Source: Hyphomonadaceae bacterium UBA1933 (GTDB lineage Bacteria > Pseudomonadota > Alphaproteobacteria > Caulobacterales > Aquidulcibacteraceae). From it: a stretch of DNA of 64,000 bases. A program made the position numbers and the translations under genes. Positions within the stretch are counted from its first letter, which is position 1, and each line of letters starts with the position of its first letter. Positions 26,992 to 35,788 of the stretch are shown one piece after another. The notes below the pieces were generated by a model. It worked only from the letters and a program-made list of their open reading frames with translations, had not been told where the DNA came from and made no database searches. Location of the stretch: assembly GCA_002337085.1 (NCBI GenBank), contig DDFH01000006.1, forward strand, positions 463,098 through 527,097, read 5' to 3'.

Positions 26992-28377
26992 GTGAAAAAT
27001 AATCAAAAACCACCATATGGACAAAAACCACAGGCAGGATACAAATCTTCTGTCGGTAGGAATTATCGCCCTGAAAAACCGCAATTTTGCCCTGATCCGG
27101 CACGTGATGCGGCTGCAAAGCTTATTATCAAAATTTTTGATGAGGGTAAGACGCTTGACGATGCTATGAACAGCGAAAGAAGTTTTGCTGATTTAAAGGG
27201 GCGGGATCGTGCTTTTGCCGCCGCCATCGCCAAAGATACAATTCGCTATTATGGCCAGATTGAAATTTTGATTAATAATTATTTGCAAAAGCCATTACAC
27301 CCTGCTGCAAATTATATGCGGGCCTTGCTTCGTACCGCTGTCGCACAGCATTTGGGTGCAATTGCCCCAACCCACGCAATTATTGACCGTGCAGTTTCAC
27401 TCGCTAAGACAAATAAATCAACTTATTCAATGGCGGGGCTTGCCAACGCGATTTTGCGTAAAATTATTACTGGTACAGATAATCCAGAATTAAGTGATAT
27501 TGATTTAATCCCGCTTGCATGGCGTAACCGTTATATTGGCGCATATGGTCATGAGGCGGTGGCAAAACTTGCGGAATGTTTAAAAGCCCAGGCACCAGTT
27601 GATTTCACCATTAAATCCGGTGTTTCAGATGCGGATAAAGAAAAAATTCTAGAAGAATTTGGCGGTGAATTAATAGCGCCAAATTCAATAAGGGTAAAAT
27701 CACTACCTGAACAATTTACAGAACTTTCCACTTGGAATGATGGCTTATTATGGGTGCAGGATGTGGCGGCGTCGATTCCTGCTAAATTAATCAATGCCAA
27801 AGTGGGCGAAAGCGTGCTTGATATGTGTGCCGCACCTGGCGGCAAAACTATGCAGCTTGCGGCGGATGGCGCAAATATAACCGCCTTTGACCTAAGCGAT
27901 GACAGGTTAAAACTTGTTGCGCAAAATCTTGCCCGCACCAATTTAAAAGCAAAGTTAAAATCTGGTGATGCCAAAACCTTGGTTGAAGATACAAAGTTTG
28001 ATGCAATCTTGCTTGACGCCCCTTGTTCGGCAACCGGAACATTACGCCGCAATATGGAAACGCTTTGGATTAAAAACCCATTTGATTTGCCGAAATTAAT
28101 CGAAATTCAATGTGAATTAATTCGTTGTGCTGCGGGCGCATTAAAATCGGGTGGTCGCCTTGTTTATGCTGTTTGCTCATTAGAACCAGAAGAGGGGGAT
28201 TTGGCGATTGCTTCTGCACTAGAGGCGGGCCTCAAATTAGACCCAATCAAATCAGATGAAGTTCTGGATATTACCGATGCAATCACATCGGATGGCACAG
28301 TGCGCATAATGCCCTATATGCTATCTGAAAAAGGTGGTCTTGATGGCTTCTTTATTGCGCGGTTTGTGAAACCATAA
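26992..28377 (+). CDS. rsmB: 16S rRNA (cytosine-5) methyltransferase RsmB/Sun family
   Basis: A 461-residue enzyme with an N-terminal NusB-like helical domain (about 30-170) and a C-terminal SAM methyltransferase. SAM motif DMCAAPGGKTMQLA lies near 277-290. The two catalytic cysteines of RNA m5C methyltransferases are Cys345 in DAPCSATG and Cys395 in AVCSLEPEEGD. The family modifies C967 of 16S rRNA in E. coli. The start is GTG 26992. It runs into the convergent Lrp gene with one base between stops. Confidence 0.93.
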   Translation: MKNNQKPPYGQKPQAGYKSSVGRNYRPEKPQFCPDPARDAAAKLIIKIFDEGKTLDDAMNSERSFADLKGRDRAFAAAIAKDTIRYYGQIEILINNYLQKPLHPAANYMRALLRTAVAQHLGAIAPTHAIIDRAVSLAKTNKSTYSMAGLANAILRKIITGTDNPELSDIDLIPLAWRNRYIGAYGHEAVAKLAECLKAQAPVDFTIKSGVSDADKEKILEEFGGELIAPNSIRVKSLPEQFTELSTWNDGLLWVQDVAASIPAKLINAKVGESVLDMCAAPGGKTMQLAADGANITAFDLSDDRLKLVAQNLARTNLKAKLKSGDAKTLVEDTKFDAILLDAPCSATGTLRRNMETLWIKNPFDLPKLIEIQCELIRCAAGALKSGGRLVYAVCSLEPEEGDLAIASALEAGLKLDPIKSDEVLDITDAITSDGTVRIMPYMLSEKGGLDGFFIARFVKP

Positions 28378-28378
28378 T

Positions 28379-28849
28379 TTATACATGAACCCCTTTTGCC
28401 ACGGTTACTTCGCGCATTGCAATTGCGGTGTTAACACTTATAACATTCGGTAATTTGGTGAGAACTTCGCGGTGAATGCGTTCAAGATCTTCGATATTTC
28501 GTGCGCCGATTCGCAATAGATAATCATCACTTCCGGTCATTAGCCAGCATTCAAGAATTTCTGGCTGGGTACGTACTGCGCGTTCAAATAAATTAAGGTC
28601 TCTGTCGGTTTGCGCGCCCAGTTTGATTGAAACAAAAACCGTAATATTAAAACCCAATTTTTTGGCATCAATTACGCAAGTATAATTTTTAATAACCCCT
28701 TCATTTTCAAGGCGTTCAAGCTTGCGCCGTAATGTAGATTCGGACAATGACATTTCGTTCGCAAGTGCAGCAATGCTAATCCGTCCATTTTGTTGCATTT
28801 TTCGTAATATTCTGCGGTCATTTGCATCTAGGGTGACGGTTTCCATCAT
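28379..28849 (-). CDS. Lrp/AsnC family transcriptional regulator (probable ald regulator)
   Basis: A 156-residue Lrp-type protein: N-terminal winged helix (LDANDRRILRKMQQNGRIS, then LSESTLRRKLERLENEGVI) and a C-terminal RAM ligand-binding domain. It is divergent from ald over 125 bases. In rhizobia and mycobacteria the Lrp member beside ald (AldR type) controls alanine dehydrogenase in response to alanine, so the same is inferred here. A 16-bp palindrome in the shared intergenic region is a candidate operator. Confidence 0.92.
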   Translation of the reverse strand: MMETVTLDANDRRILRKMQQNGRISIAALANEMSLSESTLRRKLERLENEGVIKNYTCVIDAKKLGFNITVFVSIKLGAQTDRDLNLFERAVRTQPEILECWLMTGSDDYLLRIGARNIEDLERIHREVLTKLPNVISVNTAIAMREVTVAKGVHV

Positions 28850-28939
28850 ATATCCTCTACTTCATGTAATAATCCACCGCATTTAATTGCTTTGTCAAGT
28901 GTTTTGAGTGGGACTCGCCAAAAAAAACATAATAACTTC

Positions 28940-28955
28940 TATTGTTATAACAATA
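28940..28955. promoter_or_regulatory. Palindromic candidate operator for the Lrp-type regulator
   Basis: TATTGTTATAACAATA is a perfect 16-bp palindrome lying 19 bases before the ald start codon and 90 bases upstream of the divergent regulator gene. Its place next to the ald ribosome site suits a site that affects ald expression. Binding is inferred, not shown. Confidence 0.5.
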
Positions 28956-28974
28956 AGTGTTTATGGAGAGTGCA

Positions 28975-30069
28975 ATGAAAATTGGCGTACCTAAGGAAAT
29001 TAAACCACAAGAGAGCCGCGTTGGCGCAACGCCGGAAACCGTTTCTCAATTGGTTCATGCGGGTCATGAAGTATTTGTTGAAACCAATGCGGGCGCTGGT
29101 ATTGGCGTAAAAGATGATGCCTATGTTGCTGCGGGTGCAAAAATTCTTGCCACAGCGGATGAAGTTTTTGCAACTGCTGAAATGATTGTAAAAGTAAAAG
29201 AGCCACAATTGGTGGAATGCGAAAAATTAAAACCGCACCATATTCTTTTCACTTATCTTCACCTTGCCCCAGATCCAGAGCAAGCAAAAGCATTGATGAA
29301 ATCTGGCTGTACCGCAATCGCTTATGAAACCGTGGTTGGCAAAGATGGCGGTTTGCCGCTTCTTGCCCCAATGAGTGAGGTTGCGGGCCGTATGGCGTCA
29401 CAAGTTGGCGCGCATTGCCTTTTAAAACCACAAGGCGGCTTGGGTCGTCTTATGGGCGGTGTACCGGGTGTTGCCCCTGCTAAAGTGGTTGTATTAGGTG
29501 CAGGTGTTGCCGGCACAAATGCCGCGCAAATTGCAAAAGGTATGCATGCCGACGTAACCGTATTTGACCGTTCAAAAGCAGCATTGGTTAAAATTGATAA
29601 TCTGCTTAATGGCGGTGTAAAGACTCTTATGGCTGCACCAAGTGCGATTGAGGCCGCCGTATATGATGCTGATTTGGTTATTGGCGCTGTGCTTGTCCCT
29701 GGTGCATCTGCGCCTAAACTTGTTACCAAAGCAATGTTGCCAAAAATGAAAGACGGTTCGGTTCTTGTTGATATTTCAATTGACCAAGGTGGCTGTTTCG
29801 AAACCTCTAAACCAACTACGCATTATGACCCAACTTATGTAATTGATGGCGTTGTGCATTATTGCGTTGCCAATATGCCGGGTGCGGCACCACTTACATC
29901 AACTTACGCACTTAATGCGGTTACTGCACCATATATGCTTGAGTTGGCAAATAAAGGTGTTGATAAAGCATTGGCAGATGATGCTGGCTTTGCGCTTGGT
30001 TTGAATGTTAAAGGCGGAAAAATTGTTAATGATGCCGTTATCGAAGCTTTAAAAGCTTATGGCATGTAA
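28975..30069 (+). CDS. ald: Alanine dehydrogenase
   Basis: Ald interconverts L-alanine and pyruvate plus ammonia with NAD. The 364-residue protein opens MKIGVPKEIKPQESRVGATPE, has the substrate-site segment VKVKEPQ, HLAPDPEQAKAL, and the NAD-binding GAGVAGTNAAQIA. I use ATG 28975, which follows a GGAGAG ribosome site, rather than the open-frame start at 28957. Divergence from an Lrp-type gene suggests alanine-responsive control. Confidence 0.96.
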   Translation: MKIGVPKEIKPQESRVGATPETVSQLVHAGHEVFVETNAGAGIGVKDDAYVAAGAKILATADEVFATAEMIVKVKEPQLVECEKLKPHHILFTYLHLAPDPEQAKALMKSGCTAIAYETVVGKDGGLPLLAPMSEVAGRMASQVGAHCLLKPQGGLGRLMGGVPGVAPAKVVVLGAGVAGTNAAQIAKGMHADVTVFDRSKAALVKIDNLLNGGVKTLMAAPSAIEAAVYDADLVIGAVLVPGASAPKLVTKAMLPKMKDGSVLVDISIDQGGCFETSKPTTHYDPTYVIDGVVHYCVANMPGAAPLTSTYALNAVTAPYMLELANKGVDKALADDAGFALGLNVKGGKIVNDAVIEALKAYGM

Positions 30070-30092
30070 TAGATAATATTCAGCCCATAAAC

Positions 30093-30122
30093 AAAAGGGG
30101 TGCCTTGCGGCACCCCTTTTTT
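30093..30122 (+). terminator. Terminator between ald and the HU gene
   Basis: AAAAGGGGTGCC (30093-30104), loop TTGC, GGCACCCCTTTT (30109-30120), then more T. A-rich on the left and T-rich on the right, so it can serve both convergent genes. Confidence 0.93.
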
Positions 30123-30141
30123 ATATAAATTTTTGAACAAA

Positions 30142-30414
30142 TTAGTTCAAAGATTCCTTCAATGCTTTTGATGGAAGGAATTTAGCAACTTTAGCTGCAG
30201 GGATTTGCACCGCTTCACCAGTAGAAGGGTTGCGACCCATACGAGCTTCACGCTTAGAAACTTTAAATTTACCCAAAGGAGCGAAAGTAACCTCACCATC
30301 AGCTTTCAAAGTTTTTTCGATATATGCAGTTAGGGCGTCAATTGCCTTAGATGCATTTTCTTTTGTGATGCCAGTTTTCTCAGCAACTGCATCAATCATT
30401 TCTTTTTTGCTCAT
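30142..30414 (-). CDS. hup: HU family DNA-binding protein
   Basis: A 90-residue HU-type nucleoid protein: helical N-terminus MSKKEMIDAVAEKTG and the DNA-binding arm with the signature GRNPSTGEAVQIPA. Alphaproteobacteria often carry a single homodimeric HU. ATG 30414 follows a GGAG ribosome site (GGAGAGCTTA before ATG); the open frame extends 20 codons upstream but those residues are unlike HU. Confidence 0.95.
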   Translation of the reverse strand: MSKKEMIDAVAEKTGITKENASKAIDALTAYIEKTLKADGEVTFAPLGKFKVSKREARMGRNPSTGEAVQIPAAKVAKFLPSKALKESLN

Positions 30415-30455
30415 TAAGCTCTCCAAAAGTTTATGACACTTAAAAAGGTTTTTGA

Positions 30456-30501
30456 CACTTAATAAGTGCCGCAAAGTTTTTAGCTTGATATATTTATCAA
30501 G
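30456..30501 (-). promoter_or_regulatory. Two inverted repeats upstream of the HU gene
   Basis: CACTT-AAT-AAGTG (30456-30468) and CTTGATA-TATT-TATCAAG (30484-30501) lie 42-87 bases upstream of the HU start. GACACTTA also occurs twice (from 30435 and 30454). They could be regulator sites or leader hairpins; I could not fix a -10/-35 pair. Confidence 0.35.
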
Positions 30502-30625
30502 TTGAAATACGCAAAGGCTGTTTGCACGTTTTCGTCAAGACAAAATGTGTGAAAATGGCGGTTTTTATTGCATTTTCTTGGGTATATGTAACTAAAAACG
30601 AGGTTTTTTTATAGATAAAGACATT

Positions 30626-31681
30626 TTACATTGCAACTGAAGATAAGAAGCCCGAAGTTAAAAGGTCTTTCGGCAAGTTCTTGCCAATGATGACCATGCG
30701 TGAATATCGTTTCTTATTTTCCCATAAATTTCCATAATCTGCTTCAACCATCATGTGTACGCCATTGAAAATATATTGGCGATTTTGCCCCTCAATGTCG
30801 ATAATTCCTTTAAAGCGCAGCATTTCCGCACCATATAAATCGATAATTTTCGACAAAAAGGCGGTGAACTTCTCTTCGCTCATTTTTTTATCGCTTTGTA
30901 GGGCAATCGCTTCTACGCCATCATAATGATTATGCTCATGATGGTGATCATGGTCGTGATGATGGTGATGGTGTGGGTGGTCGCAATGTTCGTCATGGCA
31001 ATCGTGGTGATGCTCTTCTTTTGGGGCATTAAAATACAGGTTTTCTTCATTAAGAATTTCTGGACTAAAACGCGATTTACCAATGATTTTACCAAAATTA
31101 ACATTTGAATTATCGGTTTCAATAATTCCAATGCCGGAATTCATCTGGCGAATTGCGGCAATACATTTTTGTTTTTGTGCGGCATCAACTTCGCTAACTT
31201 TATTTAAAATAATTAAATCCGCATAGCCGATTTGATTGCGCGCCTCTTCATATTCATCAAGGTTTTCCAAAATATGAACCGCATCAACCACAGTAACAAT
31301 TGATGCCAGATAAGATTTGCGCGCAATATCATCATCAGCAAAGAAAGTTTGTGCAACAGGTGCCGGATTGGCAAGGCCAGTGGTTTCAACAATAATCGCA
31401 TCAAAGCGGGATTTGCGTTTAAAAAGTGAACCTAAAATTCGTATCAAGTCGCCGCGAACGTTGCAGCAAATACAACCATTATTAAGCTCAAACACTTCCT
31501 CATCAGCACCAACGACTAAATCATTATCAATGCCGATTTCGCCAAATTCATTGACAATAACCGCAAATTTTTTGCCATTTGGATTGGTAAGCAAATGGTT
31601 TAACAACGTGGTTTTACCCGCGCCCAAAAAACCGGTAATTACATAGACTGGAATTTTATTTTCATTATTATTAAAAGGCAA
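30626..31681 (-). CDS. CobW/COG0523-type metal chaperone GTPase with histidine-rich region
   Basis: A 351-residue G3E GTPase: P-loop GFLGAGKTT (17-25), NEFGEIGID (44-52), metal motif CICC (70-73), and base-recognition NKVSEVD. A His/Asp-rich stretch spans about residues 221-253 before the C-terminal CobW domain. These features fit zinc-handling members (ZigA/YeiR/ZNG1 type) better than the cobalamin CobW, and no cobalamin genes are nearby. No Zur-like palindrome was recognised in the 61 bases upstream, so zinc control is not supported by a visible site. Confidence 0.9.
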   Translation of the reverse strand: MPFNNNENKIPVYVITGFLGAGKTTLLNHLLTNPNGKKFAVIVNEFGEIGIDNDLVVGADEEVFELNNGCICCNVRGDLIRILGSLFKRKSRFDAIIVETTGLANPAPVAQTFFADDDIARKSYLASIVTVVDAVHILENLDEYEEARNQIGYADLIILNKVSEVDAAQKQKCIAAIRQMNSGIGIIETDNSNVNFGKIIGKSRFSPEILNEENLYFNAPKEEHHHDCHDEHCDHPHHHHHHDHDHHHEHNHYDGVEAIALQSDKKMSEEKFTAFLSKIIDLYGAEMLRFKGIIDIEGQNRQYIFNGVHMMVEADYGNLWENKKRYSRMVIIGKNLPKDLLTSGFLSSVAM

Positions 31682-31742
31682 TTTACAACCTCATTGCATA
31701 AAATTAAGAAGCAAAATTAATTTTTACCTCTATATATGAATT

Positions 31743-32441
31743 ATGAAAAACTATTTTTACCCACTTGCTGCATTAATTTTTATTGCCACACCTGTTTTGG
31801 CAGATGATACCCCGCCGCCCAAGCATTCACCAGAGCGCATTCAACACGATTTGGAAGATAATCAAAAACTTGCCGATTGTGTGAAACTGGCATCAACTAG
31901 CCCAGATAAGGCATATGATGCGGCGCTAAACTGGCGCATTCATAATGGTGGTCTTTTGGCAGAAGAATGTTTGGCGATGGTGAATATTGCGCGCGAAGAA
32001 TATTCATATGGCGCAAAAAAATTATACATGATTGCCAATGCAACAGATGCGGGTGACAAGGCAAAAAGGTTGTCGCTTTTGGTTAAATCGGGAAATACAT
32101 TTTTAATTGCCGAAGATCCAGAAAATGCAAAACGTGCCTTTGATGATGCCCTAGTTATTAAAAGTGATGATGCCAACATTTATGTTGACCGTGCGCGTAC
32201 TTATGCCATGCTAGAAAAATGGGATGCGTCCGAAACTGACTTAACGCAGGCAATGAAAATTGGTGGTGAATTACCACTTGCATTACGCCTTCGCGCTGAA
32301 ACTAGATTGCAACAAAAAAATTATAGTGGTGCAGAAGCCGATATAAATCGCGCCATCGAATTAGAGCCAAAAGAAGTTGATAATTATGTGGTTCGCGGTC
32401 GGCTGCGTGAGGCAAAAAGATTGGGACATGCACCAGATTGA
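31743..32441 (+). CDS. Secreted TPR protein
   Basis: A 232-residue protein with a signal peptide (cleavage likely after PVLA near residue 20) and at least three tetratricopeptide repeats in the C-terminal half (for example AKRAFDDALVIKSDDANIYVDRA, ASETDLTQAMKIGG, AEADINRAIELEPKEVDNYVVRG). TPRs act as protein-interaction scaffolds; the partner is unknown. It is divergent from the CobW-type gene and ends beside a double-hairpin repeat. Confidence 0.85.
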   Translation: MKNYFYPLAALIFIATPVLADDTPPPKHSPERIQHDLEDNQKLADCVKLASTSPDKAYDAALNWRIHNGGLLAEECLAMVNIAREEYSYGAKKLYMIANATDAGDKAKRLSLLVKSGNTFLIAEDPENAKRAFDDALVIKSDDANIYVDRARTYAMLEKWDASETDLTQAMKIGGELPLALRLRAETRLQQKNYSGAEADINRAIELEPKEVDNYVVRGRLREAKRLGHAPD

Positions 32442-32446
32442 TTAAC

Positions 32447-32532
32447 ACTCCCGCCATTGCGCTTCGCGCTCACTTGGTCGGGTAGGGAAAACGGAAAATA
32501 ATTTTTGAAAAACGCGGTTTCAAAAATTATTT
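32447..32532 (+). repeat. Double-hairpin repeat, copy 1
   Basis: From left to right: a GC-rich hairpin with outer CCCG...CGGG and inner GCGC-TTC-GCGC (32459-32469) followed by TCACTTGG and GGGTAGGG, then a perfect 15-bp AT-rich hairpin, AAATAATTTTTGAAA (32496-32510) / TTTCAAAAATTATTT (32518-32532), around AACGCGG. The second arm overlaps the stop codon of the smr-domain gene. The same two-hairpin plan recurs in inverted orientation at 41034-41128. It may double as a terminator for the two convergent genes. Confidence 0.75.
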
Positions 32533-33103
32533 ACATATTCTTTAGTTTCAAGCGGACATAAAAAGCGCCTGATCCACCGTGTTTTTGGTTGGCTTCAGAT
32601 ACGCCGGAAATATAGGGGCGAAGGTCGGGCGTATTAAGCCAATCACGTAATTTTTGTCGCAAAACCCCGCGCTGGGATGGGGCGAACATATCAAAAGGTT
32701 CGTGTTTATGGTGTGCTATCTCAACACCCTTACCAGTTATAACCAAAATATTGCGATAATTTTGCGATAACGCCATTAAGATAAAACCTCTAAGGCGTTC
32801 TTGTGCCACCAATTGCGTCATGCCATGCAAATCTATGGTGGCATCAATTTCCAAACGACCACGTCGTATTCTTTTTTCATTGCCAATATCGGCAACAGGC
32901 GCAATTATCTTTTTTACCACGACCTTTTTTGTCGTGGCAATTTTTATAGTTTTCTTTTTACCTATTGGCTCTTCAATTGGTGCTTCTTTTGGGATTACGG
33001 CTTCAAGCTCCGCAAGTTTGTGATGCGCTTTGCCCTTTAACCCTTTGGTGGTTTTACCCACTTTATGCCATAATTTTGCTTCTTCGGGTTTAAGTGGGCG
33101 CAT
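32531..33103 (-). CDS. Smr-domain protein
   Basis: A 190-residue protein with a basic, Lys-rich N-terminal half and a C-terminal Smr domain: DLHGMT (91-96), ITGKGVE (122-128) and HGGSGAFYV (175-183). Smr domains are nucleases found in MutS2 and stand-alone proteins such as YdaL/SmrB; SmrB cleaves mRNA between collided ribosomes. It is the last gene of the tim44-mltA-smr group (12 bases after mltA), a conserved alphaproteobacterial arrangement. Confidence 0.92.
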   Translation of the reverse strand: MRPLKPEEAKLWHKVGKTTKGLKGKAHHKLAELEAVIPKEAPIEEPIGKKKTIKIATTKKVVVKKIIAPVADIGNEKRIRRGRLEIDATIDLHGMTQLVAQERLRGFILMALSQNYRNILVITGKGVEIAHHKHEPFDMFAPSQRGVLRQKLRDWLNTPDLRPYISGVSEANQKHGGSGAFYVRLKLKNM

Positions 33104-33115
33104 CCAACCCTCCCG

Positions 33116-34438
33116 CTATTTCTTGGTGGGATCCAGGCCATTCGGTAGTAATACCCACCAATCAGCCTCATGATTAATTCGCCCAGCGGCAAAGCCCGCC
33201 TCATCGCCGGTTCCATAATATAAATCACCGCGAATTGGCCCTTTGATTGCGCCACCTGAATCTTGTGTAATTACAAGGCGGGTCAAGGTGTTTTCAATAG
33301 AATTTCCAAGCGCAGAGGCATTGGCAAAAATAAATATTGGCACACCATAAGCATGAATTGATGGGTCAATTGCCAATGAACCGCTGGCAACCAGTGGCAC
33401 ACCCTGCGAACCTCTTGGGCCATCCGCAGGGTTTTTAATCGCCTGGAGTTCAAAGAATGTGGTGCGTGGGTTGGCATTCATCACGCTTCTGGCATCGTTG
33501 GGTGCGGCTTTTTCAAACCACTTTGTGATATTGTCTGCCGATGCTTGGCTAGCAGGAAGTTCACCGCGTTTTATAAGTTCGCGTGCCACCGAGCCAAAAG
33601 GTTGCCCATTGGTTGCAACGAATGCCGCGCGCAATTGCTGCCCATTATCTAATAATAAACGACCAGAACCTTGGATTTGTAGTGATAACGCCTCGCCCAT
33701 TTTTGCCCAGGCAATAATGGGTGCGTTGGAGGCATTGATTTCGCCGCGCGCCCGATATGGAATAAAATTATTGCCATTTATACGCCCAACAATTTTTTTA
33801 CCCGCCAAAGATGGGTCAAAATCGGATAGATTAAGTGTGATTAAATCGGATGGCTTGCCATACAATGGTTCATTATAAACACTGGTTTGGTTTAGGCTTG
33901 CGTGTAAAATCGGCTCAAAATAAGAAGTTAATTTCCCGCGCCCACCATTTTTCGCACTTAGACGCCAAGGGGTAAAGTTGTTTTCAAAAAACGCGCGGGT
34001 TGAAATATCTGGATTATTGGCAAGTGAACAAACACCTTTCCAATCGGCAACCTTGCCAGCATAAGCGATTTTTTCACCAAGATAATAGGCATTATTGCGT
34101 TTAACAAGAACCGCACAAGAATTGCGGAATGCTTGCCGTGCTGCTTCTAAATCTGTGTCTGACCAATTGGGAAGGTCGCTAAACCCCATGCGAGCAAAGG
34201 CAATTTCACCATTTGCTTGGGGTGCGGTAACCGCATTGTTGGGCGGTGGGTTATTGTTTTGCGTGCCTGTAACTGGTGGTAATGGTGGCAAAGCTGGAAT
34301 TTCGTTATTTTGGTTTTTTGGCGGGTTATTTACCGGATGCGAAACTTCACCCGTGCTAACACACGCGCCAAGACCAAAGGCGGTAAATAATGCAAGTAAA
34401 GAAAGGCGGCTTGTATTGGTTAATGTTTTTATCTTCAC
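33116..34438 (-). CDS. mltA: Membrane-bound lytic murein transglycosylase A, lipoprotein
   Basis: MltA cleaves peptidoglycan glycan strands to 1,6-anhydro-MurNAc products. The protein has a lipobox LGAC with Cys26, a Pro/Asn-rich linker, the MltA domain (LTSYFEPIL, GKPSDLITL) and a C-terminal 3D domain with ITQDSGGAIKGPIRGD, including the likely catalytic aspartate near residue 393. I take GTG 34438, which overlaps the tim44 stop as GTGA, in place of a longer frame from 34465. At 440 residues it is a normal MltA. Confidence 0.94.
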   Translation of the reverse strand: MKIKTLTNTSRLSLLALFTAFGLGACVSTGEVSHPVNNPPKNQNNEIPALPPLPPVTGTQNNNPPPNNAVTAPQANGEIAFARMGFSDLPNWSDTDLEAARQAFRNSCAVLVKRNNAYYLGEKIAYAGKVADWKGVCSLANNPDISTRAFFENNFTPWRLSAKNGGRGKLTSYFEPILHASLNQTSVYNEPLYGKPSDLITLNLSDFDPSLAGKKIVGRINGNNFIPYRARGEINASNAPIIAWAKMGEALSLQIQGSGRLLLDNGQQLRAAFVATNGQPFGSVARELIKRGELPASQASADNITKWFEKAAPNDARSVMNANPRTTFFELQAIKNPADGPRGSQGVPLVASGSLAIDPSIHAYGVPIFIFANASALGNSIENTLTRLVITQDSGGAIKGPIRGDLYYGTGDEAGFAAGRINHEADWWVLLPNGLDPTKK

Positions 34439-35079
34439 GCTGGCTCCACGGCAATTAGTTTCCAAATCGGGTTTTTAGAGCCAATATTACGCTCAAAACT
34501 CCAGATTTCGTTAACGGCCCGTGGTTTTGCATTTGATTCGGTTAATGTAGATTGAAACAAAACGTCAATTGTTGCGACTTTGCCATTTATGGAAATGTCT
34601 TTAATTTCTGGCGTTAAAAGGCGGATAATATCAATTTTACCGCCACCTGTTGCACGGCGTGCCTCAATTGCAGATTTATAAGCGGTGAATACATTATCAC
34701 TCAAAAGTGGTTGTAATGTATTTTCATCCCCGGTGGAAAAGGCGGTGATAATGGTTTCATATGCGCTATAAGCCTGTGCGGTAAAGTTTTGCGGGTCAAA
34801 CCCACTATCATAACGCACGATTTCAAGAATTTTTGGCGCAAGGTCACCATATTGTGAAAATGTTGGTGCAACATAAGGCTTATCTTCACCCAAAGGCGGC
34901 ATCAAAGACGGGTGTGGTGGAATTTCTTTTGGCTCAGAAATATCATTATTTCCAAAAGCATCTGGCTTGTTTTGCCCATTATTTACAAATGGCGGCGGCG
35001 CACCACGGTTTTGACCCAAAACCTGATATAAACGTGCAATAACCAACAAAGCGACAACCGCAAAAAATATAATTTCCAC
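34435..35079 (-). CDS. Tim44-like domain protein
   Basis: An inner-membrane-anchored protein with one N-terminal span (EIIFFAVVALLVIARLY), a Pro-rich linker and a C-terminal Tim44-like/ligand-binding domain (about 90-214). The alphaproteobacterial homologue TimA is related to mitochondrial Tim44. GTG 35079, preceded by AAAGGTAAAAAA, places the membrane segment directly at the N-terminus as in relatives; ATG 35106 is the alternative. It leads the tim44-mltA-smr operon and diverges from secB. Confidence 0.88.
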   Translation of the reverse strand: MEIIFFAVVALLVIARLYQVLGQNRGAPPPFVNNGQNKPDAFGNNDISEPKEIPPHPSLMPPLGEDKPYVAPTFSQYGDLAPKILEIVRYDSGFDPQNFTAQAYSAYETIITAFSTGDENTLQPLLSDNVFTAYKSAIEARRATGGGKIDIIRLLTPEIKDISINGKVATIDVLFQSTLTESNAKPRAVNEIWSFERNIGSKNPIWKLIAVEPA

Positions 35080-35241
35080 TTTTTTACCTTTCTTTGAGTC
35101 CAACATAAGGATTGTTGACCCACTTCTCAAGTTATAATTATGAAATTAGGTTTTTTTATGTTTGCCGAATTGCCCATAATACTTGCTCTTGATAAAAAAA
35201 TGTTCTAGCTGGGGTCGCACCAGAAAAAGGAAAACCCGAAA

Positions 35242-35733
35242 ATGTCTGACGAAAACCAGCCAATCGAAAATGGCGCTGCCACAGAGGCATTGCAAGCTGT
35301 CCCTTCGGTTCATGTTCTTGCACAATATATTAAAGATTTCTCTTTTGAGAACCCAAATTCACCGGCATCTTTGCGCGAAGGCGCACAGCCAAAAATCGAC
35401 CTTCAGCTTGATGTAAGCGCACGCGGTATGGAAGATCCAACAGTGTTTGAAGTTGATCTTAAAATCAATGCCAAAAGCGAACGCGAAGGTCAGGTTCTTT
35501 TTGTAACCGAACTTGTTTATTCAGGACTATTCCAATTCAACAATATTCCTCAAGAAAACCTTGAGCCTATGTTGCTTATCGAGGCGCCGCGCACTTTGTT
35601 CCCATTTGCGCGCCAAATTGTTGCCGATGCAACCCGCAATGGTGGCTATCCGCCATTGATGATTGATCCTATGGACTTTGCAAGCCTTTATATGGCGCAA
35701 CGTCAAGGTCAACAAGAAGTTGGCAACGCATAA
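35242..35733 (+). CDS. secB: Protein-export chaperone SecB
   Basis: SecB is a cytosolic tetrameric chaperone that holds preproteins unfolded and delivers them to SecA. The 163-residue protein has the family core YIKDFSFENPNSP and FVTELVYSGLF, and the C-terminal segment NGGYPPLMIDPMDFASLY. It starts at ATG 35242 behind GGAAAACCCGAAA. The secB / Tim44-like divergent pair is a common alphaproteobacterial arrangement. Confidence 0.97.
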   Translation: MSDENQPIENGAATEALQAVPSVHVLAQYIKDFSFENPNSPASLREGAQPKIDLQLDVSARGMEDPTVFEVDLKINAKSEREGQVLFVTELVYSGLFQFNNIPQENLEPMLLIEAPRTLFPFARQIVADATRNGGYPPLMIDPMDFASLYMAQRQGQQEVGNA

Positions 35734-35757
35734 TTTTAATAACTATAATTAAGTTTG

Positions 35758-35788
35758 AAAAGGCGCTTCGGTTTGAAGTGCCTTTTTT
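35758..35788 (+). terminator. Intrinsic terminator of secB
   Basis: AAAAGGCGCTTC (35758-35769), loop GGTTT, GAAGTGCCTTTT (35775-35786) with one G-T pair, then further T. It runs right up to the astB stop codon, so it may serve both convergent genes. Confidence 0.88.

Noticed and set aside
30920..31020. Histidine-rich repeat in the CobW-type gene as a low-complexity or repeat artefact
   Set aside because: Zinc-handling COG0523 GTPases commonly carry such stretches; the frame is intact on both sides with all GTPase motifs.
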